From: Candidatus Doudnabacteria bacterium
Lineage (GTDB): Bacteria; Patescibacteriota; Doudnabacteria; UBA920; O2-02-FULL-48-8
Reading direction: 5' to 3'
DNA length: 19,944 bases
Assembly (NCBI GenBank): GCA_016198045.1
Contig: JACQJI010000033.1
Coordinates: forward strand, 1-19,944
Numbering within the stretch: position 1 is the stretch's first letter; each line of letters starts with the position of its first letter. Both the position numbers and the translations under genes were made by a program. Below are positions 1 to 6,223 of this stretch, piece after piece. A model generated the notes under the pieces. It saw nothing but the letters and a program-made list of their open reading frames with translations. It had not been told where the DNA came from and did no database searches.

Positions 1-4
1 AAAG

Positions 5-28
5 TTAAAATACTTTAACGTATTTTAA
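5..28. promoter_or_regulatory. Palindromic operator-like site, copy 1, before the trpR-like gene
   Basis: A 24-bp dyad, TTAAAATACTTT / AACGTATTTTAA, in which 11 of 12 base pairs match around a central TTAA. It ends three bases before the ATG at 32, where a Shine-Dalgarno would normally sit. A second copy lies at 416-439, and bases 1-24 are repeated exactly at 412-435. The right half also contains TATTTT at 21-26, which is correctly placed to be a -10 box for a leaderless start at 32. A repressor bound here would cover both promoter and start codon. That the adjacent TrpR-like protein is the binder is inference. Confidence 0.7.
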
Positions 29-31
29 GTT

Positions 32-412
32 ATGACAAAACTTTCAATCAAGAAACTTTCTGAAGATAAGATGGGTTTACTAATTGAGCAATTATGGCGA
101 GCCTTTGCTTCGCTTAAGGATAAAGACGAGGTGCATGCTTTTTTACACGATATTCTGACGCATACGGAAATCCAAATGTTGGCCAAGCGATTGCAAGTGG
201 TCATGATGCTCGAAGAGGGTCTGACTTACGAGCAAATCAAAGATGTTTTGAATATAAGTGAAGCTACGATTTCCAAAATCGCGAACTGGAAACAAGCGTT
301 CGGTTCGGGATATCAAATCGTGATTGAAAGACTTTCTGATCAGAAGAGAAACCCCCGGTTAGCTAGAGGGGTTACAAGTAGTCGAAGAGCTGCCTGGAAA
401 GCCTGGAGTTAA
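32..412 (+). CDS. TrpR/YerC-like transcriptional regulator
   Basis: A 126-residue protein of the TrpR/YerC/YecD family, a small all-helical DNA-binding family. The conserved core covers roughly residues 15-100: a helical part with the family-typical TEIQMLAKRLQV stretch (45-56), then a helix-turn-helix at about 64-86 (GLTYEQIKDVLN, then ISEATISKI). Residues from about 103 on are a basic tail that looks like an extension beyond the usual length of about 100; its DNA holds an AACCCC/GGGGTT hairpin. The ATG at 32 has no Shine-Dalgarno and follows a palindrome that recurs before the next gene, which suggests autoregulation plus control of the neighbour. Tryptophan as ligand should not be assumed: YerC-type members lack a known effector. 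Family assignment is firm, the targets are inferred. Confidence 0.88.
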   Translation: MTKLSIKKLSEDKMGLLIEQLWRAFASLKDKDEVHAFLHDILTHTEIQMLAKRLQVVMMLEEGLTYEQIKDVLNISEATISKIANWKQAFGSGYQIVIERLSDQKRNPRLARGVTSSRRAAWKAWS

Positions 413-415
413 AAG

Positions 416-439
416 TTAAAATACTTTAACGTATTATAA
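416..439. promoter_or_regulatory. Palindromic operator-like site, copy 2, before the cupin gene
   Basis: Second copy of the palindrome seen at 5-28, with 10 of 12 pairs matching around TTAA. The exact 24-base direct repeat is 412-435. It begins right after the stop codon of the trpR-like gene and ends four bases before the ATG at 444. TATTAT (432-437) is in the right place for a leaderless -10 box. The same geometry at both genes, against divergent surrounding sequence, argues for a functional operator/promoter and not a chance repeat. Confidence 0.7.
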
Positions 440-443
440 CCTT

Positions 444-926
444 ATGACCGAAAATAAAGCTCGGTTAGAACAAGCTAAAAAAGTCCTGACCAAAGATCAT
501 GCAGGCCATGATAACGGCTGGCTTGAGGAATTGTTCAAGAGCAAAGATGGCAGCAAGACCGAAGTTTATCTTTCGGCGGCGTTGCCTGGGGCCTTTAAAG
601 GTTATCACTTGCACCGCGTGCGCGCGGCTCGTTATGTTTGCCTGAAAGGCAAGATGCGGATTATAATTTATCAAAGGGAAAAAGGGGAGGAAGGGGAGAA
701 TCCCGACGCTTCGGTCGGGGTAAAATGGGTTCGCTCGGAAAATATTTTAGACGCTTCTGTGCCGCAGCGCTTATTTATTCCCAAAAACGTGGCCACTGGC
801 TTGGAAAACATTGGGGACGAGGAGGGGTGGCTAATTAATTATCCTGACCCGCCGTATGATCCGGAGTTGAAAGATGAGCAGGTTGAGTACACGCAAGAAG
901 AGCTTGAAAAGGGGATTCTTAAATAG
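444..926 (+). CDS. Cupin-fold sugar-nucleotide epimerase, RmlC-like
   Basis: A 160-residue protein resembling dTDP-4-dehydrorhamnose 3,5-epimerase and related cupins. The segment PGAFKGYHLHRVR (48-60) carries the histidine pair (H55, H57) at the place where RmlC enzymes have their GxHxH-type active-site strand. LFIPKNVATGLEN is the second cupin strand region, and INYPDPPYDP near residue 133 matches the C-terminal signature of RmlC proteins. It is shorter than typical RmlC (about 180), so a related 3,4-keto-isomerase or a divergent epimerase is possible. It sits before rmlD and rmlA, which supports a role in deoxysugar synthesis. Residues about 79-93 are Gly/Glu-rich and encoded by a hairpin-containing insertion (see 702-719). 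No Shine-Dalgarno; probably leaderless behind the palindrome. Confidence 0.75.
   Translation: MTENKARLEQAKKVLTKDHAGHDNGWLEELFKSKDGSKTEVYLSAALPGAFKGYHLHRVRAARYVCLKGKMRIIIYQREKGEEGENPDASVGVKWVRSENILDASVPQRLFIPKNVATGLENIGDEEGWLINYPDPPYDPELKDEQVEYTQEELEKGILK
702..719. repeat. Short GC-rich hairpin inside the cupin gene
   Basis: CCCGAC-GCTTCG-GTCGGG forms a 6-bp stem within the coding sequence (residues about 87-92). It follows a purine-rich run (GGGAAAAAGGGGAGGAAGGGG, 676 onward, interrupted here for brevity) that encodes a Lys/Glu/Gly stretch not expected between these cupin strands. A related hairpin core occurs inside the structured element at 14719-14737. It looks like a small palindromic repeat that inserted in frame. 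Confidence 0.5.
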
Positions 927-932
927 TTGACT

Positions 933-1094
933 ATGCTGAGCGATAAAGAAATATATAAATTAACTCAGGTTCTAGCAACGAAAGAAGATATTCAGGAACT
1001 TAATAGTCGTATAGCAGATTTGAAACAAAAATTTCGTCTTACTACGAACATAGTCAATAATTTGATCAAAGTTATAAACAATCTAAGCAACTGA
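933..1094 (+). CDS. Small hypothetical coiled-coil protein (53 aa)
   Basis: An ATG six bases after the cupin stop opens a 53-codon frame ending in TGA. The product starts MLSDKEIYKLTQVL and continues ATKEDIQELNSRIADLKQKF, a heptad-like amphipathic helix, followed by a polar C-terminal helix ending NNLIKVINNLSN. Charge pattern and lack of cysteine or hydrophobic runs suggest a soluble helical oligomer or coiled coil. Small proteins with a 'TKEDI-x-x-L' helix are frequent in CPR-type genomes, which supports it being real, but no function is known to me. It fills the space between the cupin and a large palindrome, and no Shine-Dalgarno is visible. Confidence 0.55.
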   Translation: MLSDKEIYKLTQVLATKEDIQELNSRIADLKQKFRLTTNIVNNLIKVINNLSN

Positions 1095-1120
1095 CCTATT
1101 TGTGCCATGGCACAAATAGG
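1095..1120. repeat. Perfect 26-bp palindrome
   Basis: CCTATTTGTGCCA / TGGCACAAATAGG is an uninterrupted perfect dyad beginning directly after the stop codon of the small coiled-coil gene. A second perfect 10-bp palindrome, GGCACGTGCC, follows at 1136-1145, so the GTGCC/GGCAC half-site occurs four times in 44 bases. There is no T-run immediately after the first dyad, so it is not a standard terminator. It lies 41 bases upstream of the rmlD -10 box, where a regulator site would be plausible. Confidence 0.65.
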
Positions 1121-1160
1121 AAGGGTTAGGTCAACGGCACGTGCCAATTGGGCGGTTTTT

Positions 1161-1169
1161 TGTTATGAT
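1161..1169 (+). promoter_or_regulatory. Extended -10 promoter for rmlD (leaderless)
   Basis: TGTTATGAT matches the extended -10 form TGnTATAAT. The hexamer ends six bases before the ATG at 1176, so transcription would begin at or next to the A of the start codon. No Shine-Dalgarno is present. No convincing -35 box is seen, as is common with extended -10 promoters. Confidence 0.55.
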
Positions 1170-1175
1170 TGCGTT

Positions 1176-2015
1176 ATGAAAGTTTTGATACTTGGCAGCA
1201 AGGGGAATTTGGGGCCGGAGCTGGCGAAAGTTTATAAGATGGCCAAGCCGACGCTTTGGGATCAAGCGGAACTGGATATTACTGATGAAGCGGCGGTGAC
1301 GGAAAAAATAAATCAGCTTAAGCCGGAGCTGGTGTTCAACTGCGCGGCTTACAATGCGGTGGACAAGGCTGAGGGCAAGGATCGCATGCTTTCGGAAAAC
1401 GTGAATGGCTTGGCAGTCGGCTTTATCGCTCAAGCTTGCAACTCGGTTGGAGCTGTGCTGGTGCAATTCAGCAGCAATTATGTTTTTGATGGAAATAAAA
1501 GCGAGGGTTATAATGAGGATGATCTGCCAAACCCGATAAGCGCTTATGGTAAATCCAAGCTGATGGGCGAGATCGAGCTTCAGAAAAATTGCGAAAAGTA
1601 TTATTTGGTCAGGACAGCTTGGCTATATGGCGGAAAGGGTATTGGGAAGAAGAGTTTCGTTGATCTGATGCTTGAAAAAGCCGAAAAGAAAGAGAGCATA
1701 GAAGTCATTGCTGATGAGTTTGGCAATCCGACTTATGTAGTTGACTTAGCACAAGCGGTTGGCGCACTGGTTGAACAGAATAAGCCTTTCGGCATTTATC
1801 ACCTCACCAATTCCGGGCAGGCCAGTTGGTATGATTGGGCCAAGGAAATTTTTACTATCAAGGGAATTGATGCTAAACTTTCACAAATTTCTTCAGCCGA
1901 AGCAGACACCAAATGGAAGCGGCCAGCCAAGCGCCCTAAGTATGGGATTTTGAATAACACGAAATTTATTGAGCTTCGCCCGTGGAGTGAAGCGTTGCGA
2001 GAATATTTAAGCTAA
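1176..2015 (+). CDS. rmlD: dTDP-4-dehydrorhamnose reductase
   Basis: A 279-residue short-chain dehydrogenase/reductase-type protein of the RmlD family, which makes dTDP-L-rhamnose from the 4-keto precursor using NAD(P)H. The N-terminal nucleotide-binding motif is GSKGNLG (7-13). The catalytic pair is Y124/K128 in SAYGKSKLMGE. Other family hallmarks are FNCAAYNAVDKAE, FSSNYVFDG and VRTAWLYG. Length is normal for the family. The ATG at 1176 is chosen because the nucleotide-binding strand follows at once (MKVLILGSKG); a longer in-frame start at 1107 would begin inside the 26-bp palindrome. It lies with an RmlC-like cupin upstream and rmlA downstream, so three of the four rhamnose steps are here; the dehydratase RmlB is not. 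Confidence 0.9.
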   Translation: MKVLILGSKGNLGPELAKVYKMAKPTLWDQAELDITDEAAVTEKINQLKPELVFNCAAYNAVDKAEGKDRMLSENVNGLAVGFIAQACNSVGAVLVQFSSNYVFDGNKSEGYNEDDLPNPISAYGKSKLMGEIELQKNCEKYYLVRTAWLYGGKGIGKKSFVDLMLEKAEKKESIEVIADEFGNPTYVVDLAQAVGALVEQNKPFGIYHLTNSGQASWYDWAKEIFTIKGIDAKLSQISSAEADTKWKRPAKRPKYGILNNTKFIELRPWSEALREYLS

Positions 2016-2021
2016 AAGGAG

Positions 2022-2080
2022 CGCAACCCTGAACTTGATTCAGGGTCTCAAAAGAGATCCTGACTTTCGTCAGGATTGCG
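2022..2080. other. Multi-branched foldable leader before rmlA
   Basis: Three adjacent hairpins: ACCCTGAA/TTCAGGGT (2026-2046), TCTC/GAGA (2046-2057) and ATCCTGAC/GTCAGGAT (2057-2076). They can be enclosed by an outer stem CGCAA (2022-2026) with TTGCG (2076-2080), giving a cloverleaf-like fold, although neighbouring stems share single junction bases. The last stem ends 15 bases before the rmlA ATG. The two larger stems look like the same type of short hairpin with similar sequence, and may be two inserted palindromic repeats. Confidence 0.5.
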
Positions 2081-2091
2081 AAGTCAAAACT

Positions 2092-2814
2092 ATGAAAGGC
2101 ATAATTTTATCAGGCGGATATGGGACTAGGCTTTTGCCGCTTACCAAAGTTACCAGCAAGCAGCTGCTGCCGGTTTATGATAAGCCCATGATTATGTATC
2201 CGCTTGAGATTCTACTCAAAGCCGGGATAAAAGATATTTTAATAATTGTCGCTCCAGATCACGCCGGAGATTATCTGAGGCTTTTGGGTTCGGGCAAAGA
2301 GTTTGGAGTACGTTTTGCTTACGAAATCCAAGACAAGCCAGAAGGCCTGGCCACCGCCTTTTTGATCGGGGAAAACTTCATTGATGACGACAATGTGACC
2401 ATGATTTTGGGCGACAATATTTTTGAGGATGATGTTGCCGGCACCATCCGCAATTTTAAGAGCGGGGGACATATATTTGCCAAAGAAGTGCCAGACCCCG
2501 AGAGATTTGGCGTAGTCAAATTTGATGACCAAATGAATGCTATGAAAATTGAAGAAAAACCCAAAGAGCATTTGTCAAATTACGCGATTACGGGGTTGTA
2601 TATCTATGACTCGAGGGTAGTGGAGGCGGCCAAACAAGCCAAACCATCGGCCCGGGGAGAGCTGGAAATCACTGAACTCCATAATTGGTATTTGGCAAAA
2701 CAGGAGCTGAAAGTTGATATTCTTAAAGGGGAGTGGATTGATGCGGGAACGTTTGAGACGCTTTTTAGAGCCAGTGAACTTAAGCGCAAGAAATCACAAA
2801 TCAGCAATAAATAA
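2092..2814 (+). CDS. rmlA: Glucose-1-phosphate thymidylyltransferase, short type
   Basis: A 240-residue sugar-1-phosphate nucleotidyltransferase that would join glucose 1-phosphate and dTTP to give dTDP-glucose, the first step of the rhamnose pathway. The start is MKGIILSGGYGTRLLPLT, with the signature GGxGTRL (8-14) and the substrate-binding KQLLPVYDKPMIMYP (23-37). EIQDKPEGLATAF, LGDNIF and the late EWIDAGTFETL are further family motifs. It is shorter than the common RmlA of about 290 residues and lacks the C-terminal allosteric extension, like the short RmlA-related enzymes of archaea and some bacteria. The ATG at 2092 is chosen because the family fold starts there; an upstream in-frame start would lie inside the hairpins. 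No Shine-Dalgarno is visible. Confidence 0.88.
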   Translation: MKGIILSGGYGTRLLPLTKVTSKQLLPVYDKPMIMYPLEILLKAGIKDILIIVAPDHAGDYLRLLGSGKEFGVRFAYEIQDKPEGLATAFLIGENFIDDDNVTMILGDNIFEDDVAGTIRNFKSGGHIFAKEVPDPERFGVVKFDDQMNAMKIEEKPKEHLSNYAITGLYIYDSRVVEAAKQAKPSARGELEITELHNWYLAKQELKVDILKGEWIDAGTFETLFRASELKRKKSQISNK

Positions 2815-2817
2815 TTT

Positions 2818-3753
2818 ATGATCTCGGAAGCTTTGGGGCTCAAACCCTTGATGGGCGAGCGAAAACAAAAGTTGCTATCCAACCTCTTGGTGAGCTTGGG
2901 AGCGTTTTTGGGGTTTGAAGCGTTAAGCACGGTGGTTGGTCTTTATCAGGTTCGGACTTATGTTCTATTGTCGATTTATCTTTATCTGTTCCACGTTTTG
3001 TGGCTGACCTTTTTGTATGATCTTCACTTAAAGAAAAAAGCGGTTTTGATAAACTTTCGGTTCAACCGCAGCGGTTGGCATTTATTTTCAGCCGCTCTCA
3101 AGGAGCGCTGTGAGCACGTGTTTAACTGGCATTATTTCCGCCATTTCCAAAATTTTTTGGTTCTGCCCGCGGTAATTTATTGGGCAGTGGTGATTATCCT
3201 ATTTTTAAATCCTTTCAAATCTCCAACTAAGCAGCTGATAGTAATTGCATCCAGTTTGGCCATGTCAGTGGCTTACTGGCACTTCAAAGATTTTTTGAGC
3301 CGGCAGCTTGAGATGCACGAATTTGGGGTGAAGGTGTTGTCTTTGGTCAAGTTGTACGCGGCGTTTTTGATTTTTGCCGCGACCCTGGGAGTCAGTTGGT
3401 ACTTCGGAATCGATTGGTCATTTTTTGTTTTGGCAGTATTTTGTCTGACGTTTATTTTGATTTACCAAGCGCTGTTTCAACACAAACTGCTTTCGCTGAA
3501 CGCTTTTCCTTTCATGCTGTCGATTGGATTTGTGGTCGCGCTGTCTGGCTATTTTATATATTCTTACTGGGGCATGAATTATTTAACGGGCGGGCTTGTG
3601 ATCATGGGAGTTTATAACACCTTTTGGGGGATTCTCCACCATCATTTGGAAAAAACTTTGACAAAAAAGCTGGTGTTTGAATATCTCGCCATGCTTTTAC
3701 TGATTCTTTCTGTCATCGCCGCCAGCCAGGATTTCACGCCGAGAATAGATTAG
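2818..3753 (+). CDS. Polytopic membrane protein of unknown function
   Basis: A 311-residue integral membrane protein that I do not recognise. Hydrophobic segments are visible at about residues 24-42, 45-65, 115-132, 140-155, 180-200, 202-218, 226-250, 255-272 and 288-305, giving perhaps eight or nine passes. Loops are rich in Lys, Arg and His (LHLKKKAVLINFRFNRSGWH; HHHLEKTLTKKL), with clustered histidines in HHHLEK near residue 277 and in WHYFRHFQN near residue 105. It starts three bases after the rmlA stop and is probably co-transcribed with the sugar genes, so a role in surface polysaccharide handling is possible but unproven. It converges on the CAP-domain gene, with 43 bases between the stops. 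Confidence 0.8.
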   Translation: MISEALGLKPLMGERKQKLLSNLLVSLGAFLGFEALSTVVGLYQVRTYVLLSIYLYLFHVLWLTFLYDLHLKKKAVLINFRFNRSGWHLFSAALKERCEHVFNWHYFRHFQNFLVLPAVIYWAVVIILFLNPFKSPTKQLIVIASSLAMSVAYWHFKDFLSRQLEMHEFGVKVLSLVKLYAAFLIFAATLGVSWYFGIDWSFFVLAVFCLTFILIYQALFQHKLLSLNAFPFMLSIGFVVALSGYFIYSYWGMNYLTGGLVIMGVYNTFWGILHHHLEKTLTKKLVFEYLAMLLLILSVIAASQDFTPRID

Positions 3754-3796
3754 CTAGATATCGCTCGGGCAGCCATCCTCGCTCTCTTGGATAAGA

Positions 3797-4957
3797 TTAA
3801 ATCCAAATCGTAGCCAGATTCAGCAAGACCACCAACAGAAACAGCAGCGAGTGGGGACTACTGTTCATGGAGGTCCTTTTTATTTTGGTTCTATGGATGA
3901 TGACGGAATCAATGACGAGGAACGCAAGATAGATTAGGGCGAAGACAGTAAAAATTATTTTTAGAACTCTGATGAAGTCGCGTTCGCTGGCTCCCGATGC
4001 AGAAGGCGTTGGCTCAATGTTAGTCGGCAAGTCGCCAAGCGTAAGTTGGGACGAAGTTTGTTCGCCGCTTTTGTCAACAGCCGTAATTGTTAGGCTCTCT
4101 CCAGCTAGGGCCTGTTCTTGGGGCAAAGAGATGACTCCCAAAAACTGGCCGATCTGAGCCGATGCGAGGAGTTCGATTGTTTTATCTTTGATTTGAGCTG
4201 TAACTTTGGCGGGATTTCCAGACACAACTACGTCAAGTTCAATCACAAGATTTTCACCAATTATTTTTTTCCTAAGCTTGATGTCGGGGTTGATTGTGAT
4301 TTCAGTTTTGGGTTCGGATTGTGCGGGAGGTGCCGGAGCTGCGGGCGGCGCAGCTGGCTTGGTTGTAGCTGGCGGGGTTGGCTGTGGAGAGGGTTTAGCT
4401 TGAGGCGAAGATTTAAGCAGGGCCCCAAACAGGCTGGTGACAGCGATCGTGCTGTGCCCGGGTTCAAACAGTCCGTAAATCGCGGCCAGCCCCTGGTCCT
4501 GAAATTTTTCGTTTAGGATGTTGGCCCGATGGGTGGGACTGTTCATCCAAGCTTCAATCACTGACTGGGCGTCCGAGAAATCCATGGCTAGGTTTTCTCC
4601 CAAAGTCAGATACGGTTTGTATCCGGCATTTTCGATCCGGTACCAAACGTAATTGCCATCGGGATCGACGTGGGCGAAGTAACTTCGGGCGAGCATATCG
4701 TTGGATTTGCTGTTTGCCGCCGCAATCAGCTTCGAGTTTACGGTCAGGGTCGGGATGAATCGGTTGGTTCTCTCTTGGCTTATTTTGCCCATCAGGTCAT
4801 AAGCGTCAATTCCGGGAGCAGCGAAGCTAAAGCTCGTCGGGATTAGTAGGCGCAGGCCCCAGATGACCAGGCAAAAACAAAAAAGTGCCACGGGCTTCAT
4901 GATCCAAGGCTGGTAGTTGTTTGTTTCCGAAGCTAGGAAATAGTCTTTGAGTTTCAT
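3797..4957 (-). CDS. Membrane-anchored CAP-domain (SCP/YkwD-like) protein
   Basis: A 386-residue protein with an N-terminal membrane segment or uncleaved signal at about 21-47, then a CAP (cysteine-rich secretory / YkwD) domain at about 52-185. CAP hallmarks are FAHVDPDG with H96, GENLA with E121, and SPTHRANIL with H143. A Pro/Ala/Thr-rich linker follows (about 187-215), then a beta-rich region of about 110 residues, and at the end two hydrophobic segments separated by a basic loop (HRTKIKRTS). The C-terminal membrane pair means it is likely held at the surface and not released. The function of bacterial CAP proteins is mostly unknown; extracellular roles are expected. It diverges from the sortase gene with a 109-base gap containing two facing promoters, which suggests joint control. 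Confidence 0.85.
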   Translation of the reverse strand: MKLKDYFLASETNNYQPWIMKPVALFCFCLVIWGLRLLIPTSFSFAAPGIDAYDLMGKISQERTNRFIPTLTVNSKLIAAANSKSNDMLARSYFAHVDPDGNYVWYRIENAGYKPYLTLGENLAMDFSDAQSVIEAWMNSPTHRANILNEKFQDQGLAAIYGLFEPGHSTIAVTSLFGALLKSSPQAKPSPQPTPPATTKPAAPPAAPAPPAQSEPKTEITINPDIKLRKKIIGENLVIELDVVVSGNPAKVTAQIKDKTIELLASAQIGQFLGVISLPQEQALAGESLTITAVDKSGEQTSSQLTLGDLPTNIEPTPSASGASERDFIRVLKIIFTVFALIYLAFLVIDSVIIHRTKIKRTSMNSSPHSLLFLLVVLLNLATIWI

Positions 4958-4983
4958 TGGTCTTTGGGGATTTGCCCAGTTTA

Positions 4984-5012
4984 AGTTTAAAAGAAAGCAT
5001 ACTTCTTTGCAA
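4984..5012 (-). promoter_or_regulatory. Promoter of the CAP-domain gene
   Basis: On the minus strand TTGCAA (5007-5012), a 17-base spacer and TAAACT (4984-4989). This places the start of transcription near 4977, about 20 bases before the ATG at 4957. The -10 hexamer is the same as that of the diverging sortase promoter. Confidence 0.6.
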
Positions 5013-5027
5013 AAAATTACAATGGTA

Positions 5028-5056
5028 TTGACAGAGAGCCCGCTTTATGCTAAACT
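5028..5056 (+). promoter_or_regulatory. Promoter of the sortase gene
   Basis: TTGACA (5028-5033), a 17-base spacer ending in TGC, then TAAACT (5051-5056): a perfect -35 with an extended -10. Transcription would start near 5063, only about four bases before the ATG at 5067, so the message is nearly leaderless. This promoter also rules out the longer reading frame that begins at 4947. Confidence 0.75.
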
Positions 5057-5066
5057 TTGGTGTTTA

Positions 5067-6212
5067 ATGACTAATATGTCCGATCACAACCAAACAGCAG
5101 AAGAAATCTTGCATTATCGGAGCGAAATTCACCGGTTGCTTAAAATCGGGGATAATTTGATAGTCGCCGGAAGCCGGAGCAAAAATGATTTAGCTCCACT
5201 GGATTTACCCCAAAAAACCGAGCTGGTACACGCCAAGAAATCCGAAGTTATTGAAACCAGAGAAGCTGGAATTCGTCGGTTTTATCAATCCAGCCTTTTT
5301 GTCTATCCGGCAGTATTTTTGGCGGCGTTTGTTTTTTTCTACGTGGCTCTTAATTTTCAGTCTCTGATCAGCCAAATCGGCGGCTGGTTTGCGTCCGCGG
5401 AAGACGAGCAAATTTTAGGCGATGACATGACTGAATATTATGCGTGGATGGGCGGATACTTTTTTTCCGTCCGGAGCCAGGAGTCGCTGGAACCGGGGCA
5501 AGATATTGACCGAGACGGCCTTTCCAACTTGGACGAGTTTGTAATCAGAACCAACCCGATCGTTGCTGATTCCGATTCAGACGGGTTTTCCGACGGTATT
5601 GAGCTGATTAACTCCACCAACCCCTGGGGAAGCGGCTTGCTGACAGAGAAGCAAAAAAAACTCGCGGAAAATTTGGATTTAATTATGATTAACAACCGCA
5701 TCAGTTTTAACAGCGCGGTAGTTCCTGGAAGCCAGTCTCAAGTTTTGGGTGTCAGCAAGATCAATTACGATTTGAACCGCGAAGGCCGGCTTTCGATACC
5801 CAAGTTGAATCTCCAGGTGCCAATTATCTGGACCAAAGATCCAAAAGATTTCGAGGCTGACTTAAGCCGCGGGGTTGTTCACTATCCAGGCACTGCCCTG
5901 CCCGGAGAGCAGGGGATTGTTTACATTTCCGGACACTCGTCTGATTACCCCTGGAAGAAACATCCCTATAAGCAAGTGTTTGCTCGGTTGAATGCGCTCG
6001 CTCTCGGCGATGATATTTTTGTGGACATTTATGGGCCTGACGGAAAATTATACAACTACCGCTACCGGGTCACCTCGGAGAATGTTTATAAACCGGATGA
6101 CCAAAGCCAATTTGTCGACAATTCCGGCGCCAAACTGAATCTTTCCACTTGCTGGCCGATCGGAACCGCGAAGGATCGGTATGTGGTGACTGCCGAATTG
6201 CAAAGTCTGTGA
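5067..6212 (+). CDS. Membrane-anchored sortase with thrombospondin-3 repeats
   Basis: A 381-residue sortase, a transpeptidase that cuts a C-terminal sorting signal and attaches the protein to the cell envelope. It has a cytoplasmic N-terminal region, a transmembrane segment at about 77-99, then an Asp-rich calcium-binding thrombospondin type 3 stretch at about 145-187 (DIDRDGLSNLDEF, DSDSDGFSDGIEL), and a sortase domain at about 240-381. The catalytic residues are visible: H290 in ISGHSSDYPW, C362 in LNLSTCWPIG and R371 nine residues later. The order 'TM, TSP3, sortase' is a single-pass type II layout with the catalytic domain outside. The start at 5067 is set by the promoter; the ATG at 5076 is an alternative. 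Two nearby genes encode proteins ending in PKTG, membrane segment and basic tail, which are obvious substrate candidates. Confidence 0.93.
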   Translation: MTNMSDHNQTAEEILHYRSEIHRLLKIGDNLIVAGSRSKNDLAPLDLPQKTELVHAKKSEVIETREAGIRRFYQSSLFVYPAVFLAAFVFFYVALNFQSLISQIGGWFASAEDEQILGDDMTEYYAWMGGYFFSVRSQESLEPGQDIDRDGLSNLDEFVIRTNPIVADSDSDGFSDGIELINSTNPWGSGLLTEKQKKLAENLDLIMINNRISFNSAVVPGSQSQVLGVSKINYDLNREGRLSIPKLNLQVPIIWTKDPKDFEADLSRGVVHYPGTALPGEQGIVYISGHSSDYPWKKHPYKQVFARLNALALGDDIFVDIYGPDGKLYNYRYRVTSENVYKPDDQSQFVDNSGAKLNLSTCWPIGTAKDRYVVTAELQSL

Positions 6213-6223
6213 TGCAGCAAGCC

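Noticed and set aside
349..373. AACCCC/GGGGTT hairpin near the 3' end of the trpR-like gene as a terminator
   Set aside because: It lies inside the reading frame and has no T-run; noted only in the gene entry.
1107..1175. Longer in-frame start for rmlD
   Set aside because: It would begin inside the 26-bp palindrome and add 23 residues before the nucleotide-binding strand, and the extended -10 box at 1161 lies within it.
4947..5066. Longer in-frame start for the sortase
   Set aside because: It would overlap the divergent CAP gene start and run through both promoters; the protein before residue M at 5067 has no family support.
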